From Rhizopus arrhizus (taxonomy: Eukaryota > Mucoromycota > Mucoromycetes > Mucorales > Rhizopodaceae): a stretch of DNA of 64,000 nt. Every line of letters starts with the position of its first letter. Positions within the stretch are counted from its first letter, which is position 1. The DNA lies in assembly GCA_024220505.1 (NCBI GenBank), contig JAKZZE010000041.1:116403-180402 (forward strand), in the 5' to 3' direction. The translations under genes were made by a program, and so were the position numbers. Shown here piece by piece: positions 58,491-64,000 of this stretch. Below the pieces are notes generated by a model, which saw only the letters and a list, made by a program, of their open reading frames with translations, had not been told where the DNA came from and made no database searches.

Positions 58491-60146
58491 ATGGACATCA
58501 ACTACATCACGAACCCCACTCTTATGGGCCAACCTGACCTCAACTTTGGACCTACCACCACTCCTCACCAACCTGTCCTCAGCATCACTGGTCCTATGGA
58601 TTTTGGTGTTCCTCATGGTACACCTGATTGGTTTCAGCCAATCATGGCTATGATTACCAGCCAAGGCCAACGCCTAGCCCAGCTAGAAGCCCTTCTCAAG
58701 GAAAATCAGGCCTTGAGAACTGATCTTGCGACTGCACAACGTCGCATCAAGGAATTGGAGTCAACTGTCACTCCTACTACTACTGCTTCAACTCCCTTGG
58801 ATACTCCTAAGCCTGCTGGATCCGAGGCTTCCAAGTGGAAATCTTCTGCCTCTCCTCCTATCACTGCTCCTGTAGCTACCACCCCCTCGTTCGCTACTGT
58901 TGCCCGTAGAGGTAAGAGTGCCACTCCAGCAACCACCACTAAGAACAGCACTCGAGCTCGTACGGCACCTACCAAGCGCCAAATTCAAGTGGCTGCCCGT
59001 ACTTTCCTCCCTCCCTCAACAAATACTGGGTATCAGTATTTATACTTGCCCTGTCGATTCAGAGAATCAGTGACAAACGTTCGCAAGAAATTCGGCATGC
59101 TCGGTCTTGAGAACTGGCGCATCCTTGATATACCACCCCACCCACCGTGTCGTTGCTTTGCTTGTACACAACGAATATGCCTCGACTGTCATCAACAAGC
59201 TTGATACAGCTGGTATCAAGCAAATCACCGATTTCAACCCTCGCAATCCTTCCCATCTCCGTGATATCAAGTACCAAGACCTCCCTGACACGGATAAACA
59301 AACCAAAATGGAACAGATCCATGTTGTAGAACAGCAACTGATTGTAATTGACATCGATAAACATAAGTCTTAATACAAGATCATAATTAAATAAAATAAA
59401 AATATAAGTTTATTTAAATAAGATCATACAATCAATTCCAATTAAACATATTCTTTTAGAATATGCTTTGTATTAATAAAAGTTCTTTGATAAGAAGAAG
59501 TATCAACTAAAATAACAAGATCCAATCCAATATCAGGAACATTGCTAATCTTTCACATAATTGAAATAACGCGTAAAATAACGTTATTCAAATCAGTGAG
59601 GAATTCCCAGAATAAAGATAATCTATGAAAGACATACAAAGGAACAAATGAAAAGTTTTCATAATCATAATTATAGATGACACTTGCTAAAGTACCTGAA
59701 TATTAGAAGAACGCTTACAATAGAAGATATCAAGCCACTCACTCAATAAGATATAAATACCTGCCTTCAATTAGAATAATTTTTACTTTAACTTAAACTG
59801 AAATAAAGATCAGTCTCAAAAAGTACCTACACTGTTTCTTTATTTTTGTTTCTACCTTTTTCTTAATAACTATTACCATTATACAACAATCCACACTTCT
59901 CATTTACTCACTGCCTTGGATCGTATGCGTCCCACTGTTCGTCCTGCGGTTGCCCGTGATTTCATTAACAAGAAATGGATCACCATCCAAAACTATATGG
60001 ACCTGCTCAAGAAACCTTCCTCCTCTCCTTTGCAAGATACACCTGTTGACACCGACATGGATGATGCCCCTCTCCTTCCTCCTGCAAGCCCAAAGGCTGC
60101 TCAACCTGTTCCTACTGGTGTTGGTGAACCAGACGAACAGTTATGA
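58491..60146 (+). pseudogene. LINE ORF1 (Gag-like), frameshifted and LTR-interrupted
   Basis: From ATG 58491 the frame codes a short coiled coil (LAQLEALLKENQALRTDLAT), a Thr/Pro/Ser-rich basic linker (RTAPTKRQIQVAARTF), and a globular part. That part loses frame near 59,128-59,145 in a C/A-rich run and continues in the +1 frame (VVALLVHNEYAST...). LTR G2 lies at 59,322. After it the frame resumes (TSHLLTALDRMRPTV...) and ends at 60,146. The stop overlaps the ORF2 start in ATGA, a typical arrangement for reinitiation. Confidence 0.75.
59322..59888. mobile_element. Solo LTR G2 with TSD ATCCA
   Basis: 567 bp, TGTTGTAGAACAGC ... TATACAACA. ATCCA is at 59317-59321 and 59889-59893. It is inserted in LINE ORF1 in frame-preserving fashion once removed, and serves as the uninterrupted reference for G1. 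Confidence 0.95.
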
Positions 60147-61378
60147 ATCAGGTAAATACTGATAATATGAATAACAATAATGTATGCCTCCCTTCCACTC
60201 CTTTCACTATGCCAAACAATATGCTTACTATGACCTTATGGAACTCCAATGGATGTGCTCGCCACACCATTGAAGCTGTTACTAACTCCCTTCCTTTTAC
60301 TCATTTATTATTCCTAACTGAGACGTGGCTATTGTCCCCGTTAAAGTTTCTCACCAATTGGAAACAATACCACACATATGCAGTACCAGTTGACAACACT
60401 TTCCGTGGTGAAATGGGCATCAGTCTCTTGGTACATCCAGACTGCCCCTATGAAGTCACTCATTTTCCTTCCGCCTCTCCTTATGTTCTCACTTGTCAAG
60501 TCTCCAACCTGTTGATTCACTGTTTATACCTGCCACCAGCACTATCAGTTGATGAAGCAATGGAAGTACTTGACAATTTACCGACACAAACTCATCCCTC
60601 ACAACACAACACCATTATTTGCGGTGACTTTAATGCAAGACATCGGGAATTACTTGGTGACTTCCGCACTACTCCTCGAGGTACTGCTCTTACCGACTGG
60701 ATCACTGAAAATGGAATACGCTGTTGGAATGCTGAACTCGCCTTTGGTGTTCCCACGTACAATTCTCATACAAGATTCAGTTCCATGACAGGTAGACATT
60801 TTCAAAGTGTTATTGACCTTTTTCTTAGCACTTCCGAGCTCCACAGTGCACAATTGAGTGTCCATGACGATCTTTCCCTTGGGTCTGATCATAGTCCTCT
60901 GTCTCTCTCTTGTCTTGTGCCTCCCCCTCCACCTCCTTCAAGTCATCCTCGTATGCTCTGGAACCTAAGTAGATTATTCGAACATGATTGTACCTATGTG
61001 CAATTAGTCAAGGATAAGATACGACCGTTCCTTCAGTTGCTTCAAGAATATACCTATGCAGATGGTGTCTACACCTCTGTACGTCCCGATCTTGAGGCAC
61101 TGACTCTTCAGTTCAATGAGACTATCCAGTCTAGTTTGGATCAGTCCGTTGGCCGCAAGAGCCCTAGAAGTCGCCACCATGCTTGGTTCTGGACAGCCGA
61201 TCTGCAGGCCGCGTTTGACCATCGCGAGTCTTGTAGACGAGCTTGGAAACGAGCCTCTGGTCCCAGCAAAGCAGCAAGATGGACTGACTACACTTTGGCA
61301 TGCTCGCGGTACAAGTCAGAGCTTCGTCGTCGACGTCGTTTTACTTGGAAACAGTTCTGCCATAAGTTGTCATATGGA
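60143..61378 (+). pseudogene. LINE ORF2, endonuclease part only
   Basis: The frame opens at ATG 60143 and shows an exonuclease-endonuclease-phosphatase fold: TLWNSNGC, LTETWLL (metal-binding Glu), CGDFNARH, VIDLFL and GSDHSPL (catalytic His). A linker rich in Arg follows (SELRRRRRFTWKQF). The frame passes into LTR A4 at 61,379, so reverse transcriptase is absent. Up to the LTR no stop is present, and the endonuclease could still fold. Confidence 0.88.
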
Positions 61379-61460
61379 TGTTGTAGAACAGCGTCTGATC
61401 ATAACGGACATTGAATAATCACAACTAAAAGAAGTATATTAAAATTGATAAAAGATAATA
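61379..61460. mobile_element. LTR-A fragment A4 (reverse orientation)
   Basis: 82 bp identical or nearly so to the start of A3 (TGTTGTAGAACAGCGTCTGAT...), abutting the Tc1-4 element. The rest of the LTR is not found on the other side of Tc1-4. Confidence 0.9.
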
Positions 61461-61462
61461 TA

Positions 61463-63109
61463 CAGTTGTTGGAATAATTGTTCGGATGTTTTGCAATTTT
61501 ATACTTTTCGCTTTGTATCTCTGCAATCAGATAGGATAGAGCTACTTACAATACCTCATTAGAAAGCGACGGTTTTCATATATAACATATAAAAATTTAA
61601 GGTTATGGTATTACTTCCATATATAGTAAGGTCAAATTGCGTCAAGCATATGCATTCGAACAATTTTTCCAACTGAATCATCTTTTATTCAATATCGTGT
61701 ATAACCGCCTTTAGCTTTAATGACTGCTCTACAACGAGCTGGCATACTCTTGATATATGCTTGGCACTGCTCTTTAGTAAAAGAGTTCCATTCTTTCTCG
61801 ATTCTAGACCAGAGATCATGCACTCCTTTAGTCCTACCTTCATACAAACTCAGCCTCAACTTCAAATGGTGCCAGAGATGCTCTATAGGATTCAAATCAG
61901 GACTTTGAGCTGGCCAATTGAAGGTGTGCTCTTCTTTAAACCCATTTTCTTTAAACCAAGCACGAGCAAGCTTCGATGTATGCTTAGGATCATTATCCTG
62001 TTGAAAATAGATAGCCTCCTGCTTGTAGCCATAGTAGTTCAGACTGTCCATCAGTGTAGTTGACAGGATATGAACATAATCTGATGCCTTCATAGTACCG
62101 TCCTCAATTGCGCAGGCATATCCAGGACCATCCCATGTCATACAACCCCAAAGCATCACACTGCCAGCTCCTCCTTTGACTGTAAGGTCAAGATGATGAA
62201 GTTGTAATTTGTCACCAGGTCTTCTCCAAAAGTATTTACAACCATCCGAGCCCCAAACATTAATCTTGGTCTCATCAGAGAACACCATACGCCTCCAGTC
62301 ATCTTCTGTCCAATCTTTGTGAGCTTTAGCCCATTTTAGTCTAGCTTCCATGTGTGATTTTTTGAGGAGAGGTTTTTTCTTCTTAATTTGGGTACTGAAA
62401 CCCATGTTGTGAAGCATTTTTACTGTACCAAAATAGCCTATCTTATAGCCAATACTGCTTAAATATGACCATACGCTCTTTGCTGTTTGAAGTGAACCAT
62501 TTATAAGTTCTCTCTTCAAGTAATTCTTTGTCGTTGAGCTTATAGTAGTCTTTCTACCAGCATGACCTCGAGTACGTTTAGGTGCATACAAGTTCTTGTA
62601 CTTGCTCAAAGTGGACCTTGATACTCCTGGAACTCGTTTCATGATTTTTGAGTATGATAAGCCCTTTTTCAACAACGACCGGATGCTTTCTTGCTTGCTA
62701 CGAGATAAAGGGTGTACCATGATATAAAGAAGTATAGGCTGTACAAGATAGAAGGGAAACACTGCAAAATCCAGCCTTATTTATATATTTTAAGCTCTGA
62801 CTAAAAGCAAAAGCGCTATTTCATTATTACGTCATTTTGTAATGCTGTATTTGTGACGTCAGAAACGCCAATGATATCATCATCATAGAATGCATTGAGT
62901 TGGAAAAATTGTTCGAATGCATATGCTTGACGCAATTTGACCTTACTATATATGGAAGTAATACCATAACCTTAAATTTTTATATGTTATATATGAAAAC
63001 CGTCGCTTTCTAATGAGGTATTGTAAGTAGCTCTATCCTATCTGATTGCAGAGATACAAAGCGAAAAGTATAAAATTGCAAAACATCCGAACAATTATTC
63101 CAACAACTG
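61463..63109 (-). mobile_element. Complete Tc1/mariner element Tc1-4, 212-bp TIRs
   Basis: A 1,647-bp element, CAGTTGTTGGAATAATTG ... CAACAACTG, flanked by TA on both sides. The inverted repeats 61463-61674 and 62898-63109 are equal in length and appear nearly perfect. As in Tc1-1, each TIR carries the end motif outside (AATAATTGTTCGGATG) and inverted inside (AAAAATTGTTCGAATG). It has an open transposase and looks like a potentially autonomous copy. Confidence 0.95.
61689..62720 (-). CDS. Tc1-4 transposase, apparently intact
   Basis: A 343-residue DD34E transposase read from ATG 62720 (MVHPLSRSKQ), chosen because the 14 codons above it are hydrophobic and not family-like. The open frame itself begins earlier. 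The N-terminal paired HTH domain (LLKKGLSYSKIMKRVPGVSRS; KRTRGHAGRKTTIS) is followed by WTEDDWRRMVFSDETK, GGAGSVMLWGCMTWDGPG, QQDNDPKHTS, WPAQSPDLNPIEHLWHH and a C-terminal KAKGGYTRY. All catalytic acidic residues and the GRK-type hook are present, and the length equals that of Tc1-1. Confidence 0.95.
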   Translation of the reverse strand: MVHPLSRSKQESIRSLLKKGLSYSKIMKRVPGVSRSTLSKYKNLYAPKRTRGHAGRKTTISSTTKNYLKRELINGSLQTAKSVWSYLSSIGYKIGYFGTVKMLHNMGFSTQIKKKKPLLKKSHMEARLKWAKAHKDWTEDDWRRMVFSDETKINVWGSDGCKYFWRRPGDKLQLHHLDLTVKGGAGSVMLWGCMTWDGPGYACAIEDGTMKASDYVHILSTTLMDSLNYYGYKQEAIYFQQDNDPKHTSKLARAWFKENGFKEEHTFNWPAQSPDLNPIEHLWHHLKLRLSLYEGRTKGVHDLWSRIEKEWNSFTKEQCQAYIKSMPARCRAVIKAKGGYTRY

Positions 63110-63111
63110 TA

Positions 63112-63893
63112 AGTCGACAAAGAGGAAGCATAGTCTGAAGTCAAATTTGGAAAAATCAAAGGAATAAACCGTTCGAGGTCGTTTCACACCCACTGATCCA
63201 AGTGAAAAAGCAGATACTGAATCAACGAAGGCAAAACTATGGATTGAGAGATAGCAATGGAGGAGTCATCATCAGAAGAGATAGTGGGTGGGGACAGAGA
63301 AAGTAACGGAAGAATCCATCGTAATTGTAAGGCACTTTGTTGAGTAACAGGATCGAGAACCCCCAAACCTCCCAGAGACCGCGGTAAACACAAAGTGGCC
63401 AGACTTATACGAGGAAACATACGTCTCGTCAGAAAAGCACTTACGACCGACTTCACTTTTTCCAAGAAAGCTCGAGGAACAGAGGTTACCCGCAATACAT
63501 GCCATAATTTAGACAGAATGAGGGAATTGATAATAGTCGCTCTGCCTCTTACCGAGAGAGACCTATGAGAATGTAGAACACAAGCTGTATTAATCTTGCG
63601 TAGAAGAGCAGCCAAGTAGGAGTCACGTTGAGCTGTGGAGGTGTAGAGAGGATATCCCAAGTAAATCACCGGATTCGCTGAGTGACAATCATGCCATCGG
63701 GAGATACGCTGGGATAACAGCGGACCATGCCAAATGGAGGAAGGAGTGATCCGTAATCCAGATAAAGACAAAGCTTCCGTCTTATGAAAGTTAACTTTAG
63801 CGTTAGAAGCTTGAGAGTATGTATCCAAATGAGTTTGTAGCCTATTCAAGTCGGAAGGGTCCTTAAGCAAACAGAGCACATCATCATCATAAG
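63112..63893 (-). pseudogene. LINE reverse transcriptase C-terminal fragment
   Basis: From the LTR C3 border the minus strand reads Y-D-D-D-V-L-C, the RT active-site box (usually F/Y-A-D-D). It then gives LDTYSQASNAKVNFHKTEAL, IYLGYPLYTS, SVRGRATIINSLILSKLWHVLRV and LPRSLGGLGVLDP, all typical of the LINE RT thumb region. A TGA after DQWV (63,184) interrupts an otherwise open frame that goes on to the Tc1-4 border. It is opposite in orientation to the LINE at 58-61 kb, so it may be a second copy or an inverted part of the same one. Confidence 0.82.
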
Positions 63894-64000
63894 TGATGTA
63901 TCCATCATTCATAACTCGATATGAAAACAGTATTAATAAGCTACATGTAAAATATATCCAATAGATAGGCTACAGGTTAATTCGGATAATCTTCATTAAG
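63894..64000. mobile_element. LTR C3, cut by the window end
   Basis: The first 107 bp match C2 closely (TGATGTATCCATCATTCATAA...). The 5 bp before it are ATAAG, and the right side is outside the window. Confidence 0.92.

Larger units (their letters stand above)
58228..61378 (+). mobile_element. LINE (non-LTR retrotransposon), truncated in ORF2
   Basis: A bicistronic plus-strand element with a Gag-like ORF1 and an ORF2 that starts with an AP-type endonuclease. The reverse transcriptase is missing because LTR A4 begins at 61,379. The 5' region 58,144-58,490 is C-rich and repeats ACTTCTTTA three times. GC content is clearly higher than in neighbouring DNA. Solo LTR G2 interrupts ORF1. Confidence 0.85.

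Overview
The window is nuclear DNA of an early-diverging filamentous fungus, most likely a Mucorales (Mucoromycota) species. The evidence is an AT-rich, intron-dense eukaryotic genome with short introns (about 40-60 bp) and fungal gene content: a TRA1-type SAGA/NuA4 scaffold, a class II myosin, a fungal HSF and an ATF/CREB-like bZIP. The transposon mix (DIRS, Ty3/Gypsy, LINE, Tc1/mariner) fits the same group. The species cannot be fixed from sequence alone.

Positions 1-37,054 are a normal gene region. In order it holds: an SLC49/FLVCR-like MFS transporter (16-1798, +); the giant TRA1 gene (1834-13809, -), convergent with it and ending 35 bp away; a myristoylation-type AGC kinase of the STK32/YANK family (16112-18175, +); a class II myosin heavy chain with a very short tail (18271-22030, +); a heat-shock transcription factor (22156-23808, -); a SAM-dependent methyltransferase (25340-26608, -); a bZIP factor (29789-30665, -); and a PWWP protein with an LEDGF-like C-terminal helical domain (35787-37054, +). 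Two introns appear to use GC-AG borders: the last intron of TRA1 and the intron cutting the myosin P-loop. TRA1 is off by one nucleotide in the middle of its large exon, and the last PWWP intron cannot be spliced in frame by GT-AG rules.

Positions about 38,400-64,000 are a nested transposon graveyard. The host units are a DIRS-type tyrosine-recombinase retrotransposon (39,687-44,102), a Ty3/Gypsy gag-protease-RT remnant (44,528-47,763), a second tyrosine recombinase fragment (51,488-52,208), Gag fragments, and a LINE (58,228-61,378) with an oppositely oriented LINE RT fragment (63,112-63,893). Scattered through them are at least five families of LTR-like units, called A, B, C, D and G here, with a sixth (H) carrying a dispersed short core. 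Six of these solo units keep exact 5-bp target-site duplications (TSDs), which proves insertion. Others sit exactly at junctions between unrelated elements with no duplication. Four Tc1/mariner elements are present: one has an open 343-codon transposase and perfect 212-bp terminal inverted repeats, one has a single in-frame stop, and two are decayed. A tRNA-Glu(UUC) lies beside the LINE.

The genes do not form one pathway, although chromatin and transcription factors (TRA1, HSF, bZIP, PWWP) are well represented. I found no clearly new multi-gene system. The most notable signals are the intact Tc1 element with double-ended TIRs, the pattern of LTRs at chimeric junctions, the dispersed ACCACCAGATCTT core, the non-standard introns, and the unusual kinase and myosin architectures.
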